A stretch of 64,000 nt of DNA, from positions 124,001 through 188,000 of the forward strand of contig JAPJBO010000395.1 of the NCBI GenBank assembly GCA_030068145.1, read 5' to 3'. The position numbers were made by a program, and so were the translations under genes. This document shows, in pieces, positions 31,605 to 46,891 of this stretch (the stretch's first letter is position 1; every line of letters starts with the position of its first letter). The notes beneath the pieces are model-generated. The model did no database searches. It had not been told where the DNA came from and worked only from the letters and a program-made list of their open reading frames with translations. This DNA comes from Diplonema papillatum. Taxonomy: Eukaryota > Euglenozoa > Diplonemea > Diplonemida > Diplonemidae.

Positions 31605-34600
31605 ATGCGACCCACGAAGGCTTGGTTTGCTTCTCGTGCGGCGCTTACGAAGCTCAATCCTGTTCAACGTATCTGTCTCGTGGGGCTTGGGCCAACAAGT
31701 CAGCAACCCAGCAAGTATGCCTTTTAATCCGGAAGGTGCATGTAACACATCGTTTGAACTTTGATGTGCAGCAACAATCTGTGACGATAGACTGCATACA
31801 CCGCTACAGTCTTTGCACGCGTAGTGTCATGCTCCGGTCGCTTCTTGCGCCGCGTACTGTTTTATCTCCGGTGCCACATCCGCTGTGGTGTCTGCCGAGC
31901 CCGAGTAATCACCAGATAATTCGGCGCACTTCCTTTTCTCCTTCGCGGCCGAGATCTCGACTCTTCTATGATCGTGGCGATCCCCCGCGAGACGAGCTCA
32001 CCCGCCGGCCAGAGCGCCTGCTGCAGCACCAACTCCGGTGCCGCCACTCACTGTAGCAGAGCCGCATCCTGCAGCGCGCCTCCGGAGCGACTTACGCCAG
32101 CCGTAGCAGCACGAAGAGAAGTGAGGAGACCGGAAACTCTCCGGAGAGATGGTCCCTGCACTCTAACTCGTCTCTCTCTCTCTGTTCCTTGCCTTCGTCT
32201 GCTCGTCTTCGCGGCTCCGTACGATAACACATAGCAGCAGGGACCTGCCCCCCTGCTTCCGCTGTCTTAGGCTGCTTCAACCCGGCACCAGCAAGCAAGC
32301 GGTACTGCTCTCAAATCGAAACAGCGCAGCCACCGCAGTCACGCACTTCTCTTCATCTTCTCCCAAAAAGACTTGATGGCAATACTGCGTAAGCACCAAA
32401 CTACGGGTTTCCCCCTCCTTTCGTTCTATTTAGCATCTTCTTCGAAGACGTAGTCGACGAAGTAGAGCTAGCATCAATCATGCATGAGGCAGTTAAACAC
32501 GCTCGCAATAAGTTCTTCTCCCTGAAGCCACCATCTCGTAAAACTCCACAGGCCAAGCTTTTGTCTGCTGACCTGTACGACGGCCGGGTGGCGACGTGGT
32601 GTGCGGACGGCGTCGTCCGCATCCACTCGCCGCACGCGAACGGCGGGCGCGTCACGGAAGTTGAGCTGAGCGGCGCCCTGGCCACCAGCGAGCTGACGCT
32701 CCTTGCCTGCGTCACCCGCAGGAACGAAGCCGTCGTCGCAGCCGGCCGGCGGCTGTACGTCGTGGGGGCGGGGCGCCCGCAGCAGGAGCTGGCCGCAGCC
32801 GAGGTGGAGGACGCGCCGTTCGCGTTCCTCTCCTGCGGGCAGACCAACTTCGCCGCCGCGACGCTGAGGACGGTGCGGGTGTACGCCGCCGACCCGCCGG
32901 CCGCAGCCGGCGACGCTGCGTCTCGGGTCGAGCTGATGCACGAGTTCAGAGTCGACGACGACATCACCGCCCTGGCAGCGCTCTCCTCCGGCTGCCAGTC
33001 GCGCGTGTGCTGCGCCACCGCGGGCGAAGTCTCGTTCACGCATTTTGGAGACGACGCCGGAGGGGAAACCAGCGAAGGCACAAATCCAGCCGTGCACACT
33101 GTCTCCATCTGCGGCGGGATCCACGCGCTGTGGAGCCCAGCCGGTAGGTACTGCGCTGTCGTCAGTGCGACGGCAGAGGTTGTCGAGGCGTACGAGTCCC
33201 GTGCGGCCGGTGCTGGTCCCGGTGGGGGGGGTCGATCGGCGGGGCATTCCCCGCGGTCAGCGTCCGTCTTGCGGTGCTTCGTCGTCCGCGTCGACGGCAG
33301 CACCGAACCTTCCGCGCAAGTCGTCGACGAGGCGACGGTTGCCGTGCGCACCGACGGCACCGACCTGTCCACTTCGGCCGTCGCCATCAGCTTCACCCCC
33401 GACGACCCTTCGTCCGCCCCCTCGCAGTGCACCGACGGCTCGCGCCTCTTCCTGCACGTTTCCACCGAGCACGGAAGCGTCTCTTTATGCCTGCCGTCCC
33501 CCCAGGAGCCCGCTTCGTCCTCGCCACCCGGTGAGGAGGCTGCGTGCGTGCAGTTCGACCGGTCGCTGGTGCCGCCGAACATGCAGGGATCGGAGCCGGT
33601 GTTTTCGAACAAGGCGGGGCCGTCGGTTCGGTCGCTGTGCGCGCGGCCGTTCAGCCTGCACCTGCGGAGCGGGCTGGTGCTGTACGCCGACGGAGCCGTC
33701 GCGGTAGCGCAGGCGCTGCCGCAGCCGGGGAAGGACACTCCGGCGGAGTGGCGCGTCGCCTTCCGGGTGCCGGGCGACAAGGCGTGGCCGGGCTTCGCGG
33801 CGGCCGTCGAGCGGCGGGCAGAAATCACCGTCACGGATCCGTCGCGGTGCGTGTTCACCGTCCGGGCGAACTGCGTCGTTTGCGTCGCGCAGGGCGACGT
33901 CCACCTGGTCATCAGCAGCTACACGGTCTCGGTCGAAACGCAGGGTTTCGCGTGGGCCCCCGCCGCCACCTTCCGCGTGCAAGAATGCGTCGTCGTCCCC
34001 GGAGTGTTGTGGGCGGACGCAGTGGGCGCAGTGGACACCGACGACGCCAGCGGGCGAGTACCCGCGCCTCCGCCGGATAGAACCGGGAAGCCCCGTTCCT
34101 TCGCGCGAGACCTGCTGGATGAAGCGACGGCGGCCAACTTCAACGACCTGCTGGCCCACGTCTGCTCCACCGGCGCGGATGCGCCGCCGCCGCACCGCAA
34201 GCCGGGCGAGACGCACCCCGGCACTCATGCCGCCAGCGAGCCCGCTGCCTGCGCCGTGCGGGTGCACTCCGTCTGGTACCATCCGCGCGACGCTGCCGAT
34301 CGAAACGCGAAGCTGACCTTCTTCGACCTGCACCCGGTGGTGCTACCGTCGCAGACGGAGACCAGCACGCAGCTCCTGCAATCCGCGGCGCGTTGGATAC
34401 GCGGCCGCCTGCGCTCCGCAGAACCCAGCACCGGCGTCGGCGTGTTGAACCTTGTGACCTACCGGGCCGAGATCGACGCGTCGCGGGCTGCTGGCGACCC
34501 GTTCGAAGGATTCCACTGCTTCGCCTTGCGGTCGACGGCTTCGAATAAAGAGGGCGGCGACGGCGTCGTCTGCCGCTTCCCCGCGCGCTGCCTGCTGTAC

Positions 34601-34936
34601 GCCCCTCAACGGGCGTGCGCTGTTTCGAGTGACGGGGTGCTCGACGTGACCGTGTCGTTCTTCGACCCGCCGTCGGCGAGCGTGCAGTCCTGCACCTTCA
34701 GCATCCCGGACGCGAAGGGCGCGTTCCTGCCTGCTCCGTACCAGCTGCTGCCTGCCTTCGCTGCGGCTTACTCGGCCCGGCGCCAGGCTTTCGCGGCCCG
34801 GCAGCTGCCAGGCAACTTCGCGCCTTTGTCCCTCGTTCCGCAGCTCGCGGCGCCGCCTTCTCTGCACGACGAAATCCGGGCAACTGTCGCGAAAGCGACT
34901 TCCTTCCTGAAGGACGGCCCCCTCAGCTGGTTTTAG
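31605..34936 (+). CDS. Unrecognised 870-residue protein, possible beta-propeller
   Basis: Exons 31605-31714 and 32434-34936 give 2613 nt, 870 codons plus stop. The exon 1 donor is GTATGC, the acceptor 'ttctatttag', and the phases (2 to 2) match. Exon 1 encodes 'NPVQRICLVGLGPTSQQPSN', joining 'IFFEDVVDEVELASI'. If the intron were retained, the ATG at 32480 would still open an 818-codon frame. The first half has spaced strands such as 'GRVATWCADGVVRIH', 'VVAAGRRLYVVGAG' and 'GIHALWSPAGRYCAVVS', which look like degenerate WD40 blades; this is inference. The C-terminal third shows no motif I know. No signal peptide or membrane segment seen. Codons are strongly GC3-rich, as in the other genes here. 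A nucleoporin-like or trafficking propeller protein is possible but unsupported. Confidence 0.65.
32102..32184 (+). repeat. R4 repeat inside the intron of the 870-residue gene
   Basis: Best match to 9728-9812: 'ccggaaactctccggagaga', 'tggtccctgcactctaactc' and 'gtctctctctctctg'. Confidence 0.75.
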
Positions 34937-35215
34937 GCCCACCGGGGGTTGCGGAAAGTGTGCAGTCTTGTCACACTCGAAAATACCCGAAGACAACGGC
35001 TGCCTGCAGCTGCGTTAAGGCCCGAAGGATGCGCTCCCTGGGCTGGGTTTCGGCCAACCGGAATTGCGACTGTGCAATCTTGTCACACTCGAAATGGCCC
35101 GAAGACAACGGCTGCCTCAGCTGCGTGTGGGGGTTGGGCCCGAAAGGCCCGAAGGATGCGCTCCCCTGGGCTGTTTTTAGGCCAATCGGGTGTTGCAGGC
35201 GCAGGCTTCCGAAAA
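34921..35215 (+). repeat. Tandem triplication of the gene's 3' end
   Basis: The sequence spanning the last codons and stop of the 870-residue gene ('ctggttttaggcccaccgg') recurs at about 35042 ('ctgggtttcggccaaccgg') and 35170 ('ctgtttttaggccaatcgg'). Spacing is about 114 and 128 bp. Shared blocks between copies: 'tcttgtcacactcgaaa', 'cccgaagacaacggctgcct', 'cccgaaggatgcgctccc'. The first copy contains the true stop, so the duplication arose from coding plus 3' UTR sequence. Confidence 0.8.
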
Positions 35216-36790
35216 AGCCGAAGGTGCCCCTTTCTCTCCCTGGCTCCTTACATCGAGTGTAGAACGTTTAGAGTTGACTTGCTGCGAACCCCGACTCGGG
35301 TGCGGGTGGGTGCAGCAATGGTTCCGATACGCGGGCAGTGGGAGATTTGGTAGGTGGAAAGCCACACTACGACGGCTCATGTTGAAATCCACTCCACGTG
35401 GCCGAGCAGCTGGTCCTAACCCCCTCACCTAACCAGCTGGCTTCGAGGGTCTCATTTTCTTAACGTATTTGTTTTCTGCCGTTTCCCCGACTTACACGCA
35501 AAAAGGAAACGAAAATAAGAGAGAGCAGAAAAGGAAAAGCAAACAAGGGGGAAAAAAGAAAAACGGGCCGGATCCATTCTGGCTCGCCGATTCTTTTGAC
35601 AAAGCTGCGCCCTTTGTGTCCTAACCCTTGAAGAACAGATACGCGTCTCTGCCGCTTGTGCTGAATGGGGTACTTATTGCACTGTTCACGGTGATGCGGT
35701 GGAATGCGTTCCTAAAAGGTGAACGCGGTGGCCTAAGAAGGCCCGAGCAGCCGTCTGGCAGCAAGACCAAGACAACCCAAACGTGCTGCAAACAAAAAAG
35801 AAACGAGGAAAAATAGAAGATAGCCTTACTGGGACCTCTTGCGCCACTTTTCGGTTTCAGGAACAGAAAACCGCGAATGAAGTGCGGGTTTGCGCTGGGG
35901 GGGGGGGCATCGTTCGGGGAAGCCGGTGCCACCCTTCGAAACGAACACGCACACACACATGGGGGTAGCAGTCGTCAGCATTGCAGAATGCTTGGCGACA
36001 AGTAATTCGCGCCACTTCCCCGTGCGAGCGAGTCTCGGAACAGGACTCAAAACTATGACCCAGGTGGCGACTGCCGACCATGACGGGTGCTTGCACCAGG
36101 AGTTTGGAACAACTAGTCAGGCCAAGCTCGTTGCGCAGAGAGAGCTTGCCACATCCTCGGGTGGTGTAAAGACACTCGTCCCACGGGGCCGAAAACCCCG
36201 TGCAGCTAACACCGCAAGATGAAAACAGAAGTCTTGAGCCGAGTGCCGGATGGAGAAGCTGACAGCCTCCACGCCCGACCCGCCCCCCGAAGGATCCCGC
36301 CCCACCCACCCTTCGGAGAGGTGTCACAGGACCCAAAAGCAGCGTGTCGGAAACTCAAAGCCGACTGGTGAAAGTGACAAGTGGGCTATACTTCGATTCA
36401 GACGTTACCCACTCAAAGCCCTGAACTTAAACACACACACATGCATAGTCCAAGTTGGCTGATCAAATTGCCGGAGGAAGGTGATGAACAAAACAACTTG
36501 GCGAGCCGCACGGAAAGTGTACACGAAGGAAACAACACGGCCCCTTGCTAATTATTTGCTTTAGCTTTAAGTTTAAGAGAACTCATTTGCCAACGGTCAC
36601 CCGGAAACCTCAGAATCCCAATCGAATCTCAAGTATACTCCAACCAGTCTAACGCTAGCTCAGGAAAGCAACCTCACAAAGGAACTTGCTAGGGCAAAGG
36701 ATTGAAAACATAAGCTACCCTCGGTGCTCTCTGCGCGTGACCTCGACGGGCTGACCGCGGAGAAGGAGGTGGGAGCGACGGGCGCATAAA
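35216..36790. other. Spacer upstream of the Rab gene
   Basis: No gene recognised. Includes the second copy of the 450-bp dispersed element (35955-36410) and an RA copy (36560-36640). A purine-rich stretch at 35500-35570 and an A-rich stretch near 35790-35820 are simple-sequence-like. Confidence 0.5.
35955..36410 (+). repeat. Dispersed element of about 450 bp, copy 2
   Basis: See 19605-20100. Here the 'tcagcattgcagaatgc' motif is single, whereas in PARP intron 1 the equivalent is next to a 31-unit 23-bp array. An RA copy follows in both places (36560 and 20059), so RA may be the 3' part of a larger composite element. Confidence 0.7.
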
Positions 36791-40086
<3,296 letters not shown>

Positions 40087-40601
40087 GCGTGCCTCACGAC
40101 ACTGATGAGGCTACTGAACTCCGACGGATGCGGTCGCAAAAAAAAAAAAAAAAAAAAGACGACCTGCACGTTTGCAACGCGAAAACGCGTCCAGCGTCGA
40201 TGGCTGCTTTCGTTGCACGTGCATGCGTCCCGTTTCTGTCGGTGCGGGCTTCACTCTTCTGAGATGGAGTTATGACGCGCAGGTCGTCGTGCAGGAATCA
40301 CCATCTTATCTCGGGGGCAGCCCCTTTTCGTGGCGGCAGCTCCTCCTGTCCATATTAACCCGACATTCTCGTCTGTTTTCTTTTGTTCTCCGTTTCGTAA
40401 TTCCAGATTGGGGCGCCGATGTGCTCCTCATCGTCCATCGAGTGACAGTGAAGCACATTTCTCGCTCTTTTTCCCTCACTCCTTGTGTGGGGCCCGCGCC
40501 CTCGATACGGTTATTTCTGGGCACTCACAGTAGGGAGGTCTTGGCTGTGAGTGACACTGCGACCAGGCACTTGTCGAACCCGACTCACAGACGCACATCT
40601 T
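40087..40601. other. Region downstream of Rab23
   Basis: Contains an A18-19 run at 40139-40157, about 55 bp after the Rab23 stop. It could mark a retroposed insertion or simple repeat. Nothing coding recognised. Confidence 0.4.
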
Positions 40602-40820
40602 TCACTTGTCTGCAAACGCGATGGTCCACCAACTTGTGGTTGGTGGACCTTTGCCGTTGGTGACCTCAAACTCGGAGCCCACGCCGAGCGGCAGCTTGAA
40701 CCGTCGCTTCATGCCGCGGTACATGGCGCGCAGGGGGCGCAGGATGCGCGCGTCGAGGCCCATCTCTTCGGCGAGCCGGAGAACGATCCCCTGCGGTACC
40801 CGGTCGAAGCATATTATCGC
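40602..40820 (-). pseudogene. LINE reverse transcriptase fragment
   Basis: On the minus strand from 40808 down, a 69-codon open stretch reads FDRVPQGIVLRLAEEMGL, then 'ILRPLRAMYRGMKRRFK' and 'GVGSEFEVTNG'. This is the conserved region around the F/YD-x-VP block to the T/SNG-x-xQG block of protist LINE reverse transcriptases. After TNG the sequence departs (the expected QG-DPLS is missing) and a stop occurs at 40602-40604. Both ends are cut off, so it is a relic. The break coincides with an 11-bp palindrome at 40623-40649. Confidence 0.75.
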
Positions 40821-42300
40821 ACCGCCGATTATATGCGATACCGTTGTGCGATAATGCGATAATTATTATCGCATGCGAATCAATTGACCACTATGCGGCG
40901 GAAGTTCCCCCCCCCAACATTAAACTAAGTTTTTCCCCCCCCGACTCACACCGCTGTCCTGTCTGCAGGCACTCGCGAGTCCGCGCTGATGGTGGTCCGC
41001 CTTATGTGTCCGTGACTTAAAGGACCGAAGCACGGCGCAGGCGGGACCAGTGCGGGTGTTGAGCATATATCCATTCCAAGCACGTCCTTGCAATCCCCCC
41101 ATCTCCCCTCCTCGTCACTCGCTGGGAGGGCCCAAGCGTTTCCTTTGTACCGGCGAGTCGGATCCCGTTTGCGGCATGGCTCCTCGACACGTGCAGAAGT
41201 GAGACCCGGAGGGGAAACGGCCTCAATTCAAAGAGCTGTTTTTCCACCTTAAGGGCTATTTGCGCCTTACTAACCTGTGTCCCGGTGCAAACCCAGGATG
41301 CATTGAGAAGTAGAGGTTTTGAAAATACATGGACCGAATTCTGAGCCCTTTTTCCGAACTTTCTCAGACAGGTAATCTGCTAGCCAACAATCTGAAGCAG
41401 GATCTGTACAGATCGTAGGAAGACGGTTTCTTGGTCGGTTTATTGCTGCGTCGGCATGCGACCTCCTGTCTTGCACCACCCGTTCTCCGAAGTCTAGGTC
41501 CGGAAAAGATCTGGAACACGGTTCTAGACGGATCCGTGGTGAAGCTCTTAGAAAAGAGCCCTGTTGCGGACGGCAAGGTGCATTGTAGGTGCAGACGATG
41601 GTAGATAGTAAGATAGACTTAGCACGAACAAAGTGCTGTGAACGTCGGTGCCCGCGGTGATAATGGCTCATCACTTGACGGGCAGCCAGTCCCGCAAGGA
41701 GTTTGCTCTTCGTATTGTCTGACGAGAACTGCCTAGAAGAAAGGGAGAAGTAAGAACACGTCTTTGTAACTGATAGCACTAGTGCAACGGAATGTTGGGT
41801 GACTGCCTAAACCCGGGGAAACGAGCTTGGGCGAGGTCACCTTGCCACCAAAACTTGAATTTTTCTTTGAACCAACCACACCCTGAAGGCTGTGTGAAGT
41901 TCTCTAATCGACTTTCGTGGTGCATCAACTCCCTCAGTGAAACTGTGGCAGTTTTTGCAGGCCGAGAGCCACAATCCGTCCTCTCAAGGACGTCATACCG
42001 CCACCGAGGCCAGGAGCCGGAACCTGGGAATACTTTGCAGCAACATCGAATCAGGCTCTGGGGGCAAGAACGAAGCAGGCTGACGAAGAGCCGCTGCAGC
42101 TGGACTGCGGTGGCAAAATAGAGGAGGTAACGTTGTACTGTAGGCTTGTCCAAAATGCTTGCCTTACACATGTGTCGTGCTTGATCTGGCTGTGTTCTCG
42201 CTCGGTGCGTTATCTTGTGTGCTCTGCGAACCTCGGTGTATATTTTTTTGCATCGTTGTCGGAGGGTCCCGTCTATCGCAAGTTAGGCTGATTTGTGGCT
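40821..42300. other. Gene-poor spacer
   Basis: AT-rich palindrome 'tgcgataattattatcgca' at 40855-40873, next to repeats of 'gcgataa'. Open frames at 41270-41779 (-) and 41790-42121 (+) show no recognisable domain. Confidence 0.4.
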
Positions 42301-42505
42301 AACACCACAACGAGAGAAAGAAGGAAAGAAAGAAAAAGGTCGCACCGGGTCCAGAACGTGACGGCCCACCACAGCTTGCAAAGCTTGGGTCGAAGGCAGC
42401 ACAGTGTTACAACCCGTCCGCTCTGCCCTGTGGCTGACTCTCTCGACGCACTTGTGTTCAGCGCAAGCACCAAGCTCCAACGTGCGCCCACGCCTTGATG
42501 CTTCT
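42301..42505 (+). repeat. R5 repeat, copy 2
   Basis: Matches 10660-10910 without the poly(T) run: 'cgcaccgggtccagaacgtg', 'aaggcagcacagtgttacaa', 'cgctctgccctgtggctgac', 'cacgccttgatgctt'. Confidence 0.85.
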
Positions 42506-42917
42506 ATACAGGGTAGTTGCAACACTCATCTGTGGGAGCCCGCAAAAGATGAGGTAGTTGCCCCAGCCACCGTACTTGTGCCCATTCAACAAGCAGAGAA
42601 GAAAGAAATTTCATCGGGCATGCAAATCGCAGCATGCATAAGTCTGAGTTTTGTCCGCCTGTGCTGCCCCTCTGGTGCTTTAAATAGGAAAGTCAATAGA
42701 TGCAGTTGCGCTGAACAAGTGAAGCTGCCGTGTAGCAGGCTTTCCCCGGCACACTTGCTCAGAGCGGAAAGACAAAAAAAACACGGTCCCCACCGACAGC
42801 GATCGAGCAGCAAGCACTCTGGTTTGCGTCAGAAGTTGACTTTGCTGCCTGTCACCTGGCTTTTTTGCATCCTTGTGAGAGCATCCTTCTCTCACACCAC
42901 TTTATCTTTAGCCATAC

Positions 42918-42980
42918 TTTAACCCCAATTGATACGTAAGAGCACCTACAACTCTCTTACATATCAAATGGGGGTTTAGG
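42918..42980. repeat. Imperfect inverted repeat of about 25 bp
   Basis: 'ctttaaccccaattgatacg' + 'taagag' pairs with 'ctcttacatatcaaatgggg' + 'gtttagg' across a loop of about 9 nt, with four or five mismatches. Looks like a small foldback element. Confidence 0.7.
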
Positions 42981-43984
42981 TGCGTTCGTGTGCTATTCAG
43001 ATACAATCGTGTGATAATATGGCACAGCAACAAGCTGTTGGGTTGTCCACCGGTTTGCGCACAAAGGCAGGTCATGCGACAGTAAAGCGATCTTCTTGCC
43101 TTTCGAAGAGCTGATTTCGCGCATTCGGGCTTTCCAGATTGCCACTCTAGTCGGTATGGGCTCTCGTGCCAATGTGGAAAACCCGAATGAACCTTTCGTT
43201 TGGTATAACAACAGCTATCGGATTGTTTCCGCTACCAATGCTGCCCAGGGTCGGTTTTGGTGCAATCAAAATGGTGGCTTGCTGATGACTCCACTACTGC
43301 AACAAGAAGAGCTGATAATCCAGGAGCCCCTCATAATACCACCCAACAGCTGCGACACATTGCAGTGTGCCGAGTTAGCGTCTGGCAAGAGCAAGCATGA
43401 CCCAACCGTATCCAAAAAATGCACCGGAAGAACATTTCTATTGATGCAGCAAGAGCCAACATTCATGTGAAGAAAAGTGTCCGTGCCGGGCAACACCAAA
43501 AAGAGCTGCATTATCAGTCATAGGGTACAACCGGTGTTTCTAACTCGTTTCCTGCAGAACCACTTCCCGGGGAGCGCACTGGCGATGCTTTTTTTCTTCC
43601 AATGCTACAACTAAAAAGGAGTTTGCAACTGGCTTCCGACACACATGTTTTTCGTGTTCCTTTCTGCTAAACTGCTTTCCGTGTCCGCTTTCTTTGCGTT
43701 GCTACGAGCATTAATTTGCGAAGACCAGCAGGACTTCATTCTTCCCCCACTTTCTCTTTATTGTTTGGAGGTATGAACCGAGCCAGACTCACATCGGTCC
43801 CCTGTCTGCACTCTTCAGGGTGGTGTGAACGAACATCACACAAAACGAAGCCGGTTTGCGAGAATGTGGGCTTGCTTTTCTTGCAAAAAGTACCAGCGAC
43901 GAGGCAGGGAGGACACTGCCTCGTCGCTGTTGGCGCTGCAGTAGTACAAATAGTACAAATGAAAAAAGAGGACTAACCGTACGG
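42981..43984. other. Gene-poor spacer
   Basis: A 124-codon frame at 43096-43470 (+) begins 'PFEELISRIRAFQIATLV'. It is not recognised and no splice partners are evident. Nothing else supported. Confidence 0.3.
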
Positions 43985-44118
43985 GACACACTTAAGTCGG
44001 GAAATTACTTATCGGAACGTTACCGATAAACAATTTCCTGTTAGGGCTGACTATTTTTTATTTTTGGCTCGCGCTCGCGCGCGCCAGAATTTTTGCGAAA
44101 CCTCAAAAAAAAAAAAAT
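43985..44118 (-). repeat. AT-rich element, inverted relative to 47350-47500
   Basis: 'cttaagtcgggaaattactt', 'atcgg...ccgat' hairpin, 'gttagggctgactatttttt' and 'ggctcgcgctcgcgcgcgcc' are all present in reverse complement at 47350-47500. The small hairpin ttatcgg/ccgataa is kept in both copies. Possible MITE. Confidence 0.75.
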
Positions 44119-45559
44119 AGTTGGGGAAAAAAAATAGTTTGTGCAGGGTCGACATGACAACTCGGACGACTCCGCCACTTCTGGGTCACCTGGACCACTT
44201 CGGGCACTCGGAAAATTTTGAGTCATCTCGGACGCAAAAGTCCGCCTGGGAGTACCTGCGAACTGCAGACACGACTCCAGGTGCCCAGCCAAAAGGGATC
44301 TCAACCATAGTTGGGGCAGCCCCAGAGCTGGCTGTTTTTGGCATGGCAAGAAAACTATGCCGGGAGTACCTGCGAACTGCAGACACGACTCCAGGTGCCC
44401 AGCCAAAAGGGATCTCAACCATAGTTGGGGCAGCCCCAGGGCTGGCTGTTTTTGGCATGGCAAGAAAACTATGCCTTGAACGATGCACGGTCATGCAAGA
44501 AAATGAGAACCCTTCAAGAAAAGTCGCAAGACTTTCAATTCTGTGGTGCAGACGATGCCCCTTGGAGCACCTGTGCAGCACTACGGCTGCACAGGCGCAA
44601 CACTGCTACGTAGGAAGGAAGGTAGGGAAACGAGAACTGCTTGCAAGCGAGTCGGATGAGCCTGTGCTCTGTTTGTGTGGAAAGCCATCTAACTGCGATT
44701 GACTGAGGCTGAGGGGCGAAGAAGAACCCCTTGTGTTGTGACTGTACCTGGCCCGGAATCTGGGGTCACGGAACGATGGGCCCTACTACTGCTGGCACTG
44801 GGCTCGTGAGCTTGCCCATCCTTTTGGACGCATCTGCCACACTGTGGGCACCTTCTAGGCTGTGGAACTGCTTATTCGCATTGTTTCCTTCCAGTTTCCT
44901 GACATCCGCAATGCTTCACGAAGCCGGGAGCGTCGACACTCGTTGCACATATTCATGCCGCATGTTTCTGTTGAGTACTTCTCCCTGTTGCGAAAGCAGG
45001 ATCCCTACCGACAGCGTAGGAGAGGAATAACCACTGACAGCCACTAGGATGGCAACCACCGGTGGCTGTAGCCACCCATGGTGGTTGCCCAACCATGCTC
45101 CGACTCTTCTTCAAACCCGAGTACTTCCCCTGGAGATGCATCTGTGCGAGGTCCTTCAGCAATCGAGAGGTCCAAGAGCACCCTGCCAAAAGACACAAAC
45201 TGGATCCATCGACGCCAACTTCACATCTATGATCTCTCTCCACGTCCGCTTCTACGTATCATATTGGCTTCATCGGAACCACGGGAAGTCCATGTACTCG
45301 CTGTTCTTTTGCCTGCAAGCAACGGTGTACCATGTGCCTGCTGGTCTTGTCTTTATATAGTTTGTGGACTCTTGTTGGCGTTGTCGGTATGTTTCGGGTT
45401 ATTTTGAGGGGTCGAACTTAAAATGCTTCCGAGAAGGGTGAATGCCAACCCAAGATTGGACTCAGGGCTCGAGTGGCACTGCGGCCAGGTGTCCGTCAAA
45501 CTATTTTTTTTTTTTGTAATTTTTTGCCCAATTATTTCTCGGTTTTGCATTGCTGAGGC
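44119..45559. other. Spacer with an in-frame 114-bp duplication
   Basis: At 44248-44475 two direct 114-bp copies lie within an open + frame (44121-44702), so 38 residues ('YLRTADTTPGAQPKG...') are repeated. I do not recognise the protein and see no start or splice context. A short frame at 44898-45047 follows a plausible acceptor ('ccttccag') but is also unrecognised. Confidence 0.4.
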
Positions 45560-45959
45560 GATGGTCCGGGACATGTCCGAGTGCTTGTGCATTAGAGGGA
45601 AACCCCCCTACGGGACCCCTCCTGACCTCCTGGAGAAGATCCAGAGGCTGATCGGTACGATCTCAATCGAGATGGCGCAGGCGCAGCGAAGCCTTGCGGC
45701 AACACGCCCTTGGGAACTCGCCTCAGGTGCGTCGACGAAATACGACGTACACTTAGCAACGGACAGTCGTAAGTTGCTTACGACCAACATCGGAACCCGC
45801 TTCGCAGCGACGTTGGTCTTCTGGCTGCGGAGTCTATCGTGGGTCAGCTCCAACCCTCTCCCGACGACAGGCGTGGAACTCGCGCTTGATTTTGAGGCAT
45901 TTACGCGTTCGAAGCTCCCGGGGAGAACTTTCGCCGAGAAGGGGCTGCAAATTGGGTAG
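45560..45959 (+). pseudogene. LINE remnant, region before RNase H
   Basis: The open frame ending at 45959 contains 'FWLRSLSWVSSNP' and 'TGVELALDFEAFT'. This parallels 'WWMSRLQWAHIGSE...FMELAVDFELTTG' in the LINE at 54248-55927, just upstream of its RNase H. No RNase H follows here. Called by resemblance within the window; modest confidence. Confidence 0.4.
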
Positions 45960-46837
45960 CCATCAGCGACCTGTGCTGCGCCGACTCAGGAGTCGCCTCC
46001 TTCCCTGAGAAATGGCGGCAGGGGGTCTGTTCCCTCCGCTGTCGTGGTGCGCCGGCTATGCCGGGTTGTACCCATCGCCCACGCTTTGCGGCTGGACGGA
46101 AGACCGAGTGGATGTTGGCGATGACCTCGTCGACACGCAAGAGGCTGAACTTCGGCGGGGGTAGAAATGGGGGTGGAGCCGGAGGAAAAGCCTCCTCCCC
46201 CTGAGCAACCTGGACCTTCGCGACTTCAACCCCCTGACCTGCCGAGGCGAGAAGCCGACGTCGGGCAAGGGTTGTTTCTGTCGTGTCGGGAAACGGCTGT
46301 CGCAAAGGGTAGGATGAGCTGATTCCGAGTGCCCGGGTGCATTCGTGGATGCGCTTCCCGGGTCTTCGTGTTGGGCGGCGTTGTCAGCCGGGGGCGGGAG
46401 TAGAGCCTCCGTCGTACTCCCGCCAGGTCCTTCAAGTCTGCAGTCGGCCGGGGGGGACCAGTCCCCAGACGACCGTTCCATGCCGGTCTTCAGCTCCGAC
46501 CGGCTTTCTCGCCCTTTCCCGCCGGCGAATGGGGGGCCGCCGACTCCCCGGGCTCGCAAGGGTTCCATACCCGCCACTCCCGGGTGGCCTTGTCGGCAGC
46601 CGCCGCCCAGTCAGGATCCATCAGCCGACGGCTGGTCCGTGCGGCCCGGCGGTGCTACCCGTGTGTACCGGCATTTTTCCCCAGGAGGGTAGTGTATGAT
46701 TAGGAGGAGAATGGAAATAAAATGAAAGCGAGAATGTGGTGTAAGCCCTGATTATTACATTCACGGTTAAACGAAGCTAGCGCACAAGGTTTGCCTGATC
46801 TCGCACCTACTTTCCGATACCAAATAGATGCTCTATT

Positions 46838-46841
<4 letters not shown>
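45960..46841. other. GC-rich spacer
   Basis: Several overlapping open frames on both strands, as expected from high GC. No domain recognised. A (CT)n run of about 44 bp follows at 46842-46885. Confidence 0.35.

Positions 46842-46891
<50 letters not shown>

Noticed and set aside
31454..31714. Alternative first exon of the 870-residue gene in the frame starting ATG 31457
   Set aside because: It ends in phase 0, which does not fit the phase-2 acceptor at 32433. The frame from ATG 31605 fits and gives a total divisible by three.
32401..33912. 503-codon minus-strand frame opposite the 870-residue gene
   Set aside because: It mirrors a GC3-rich coding exon. The + strand has a consistent two-exon model and the minus product shows no domain.
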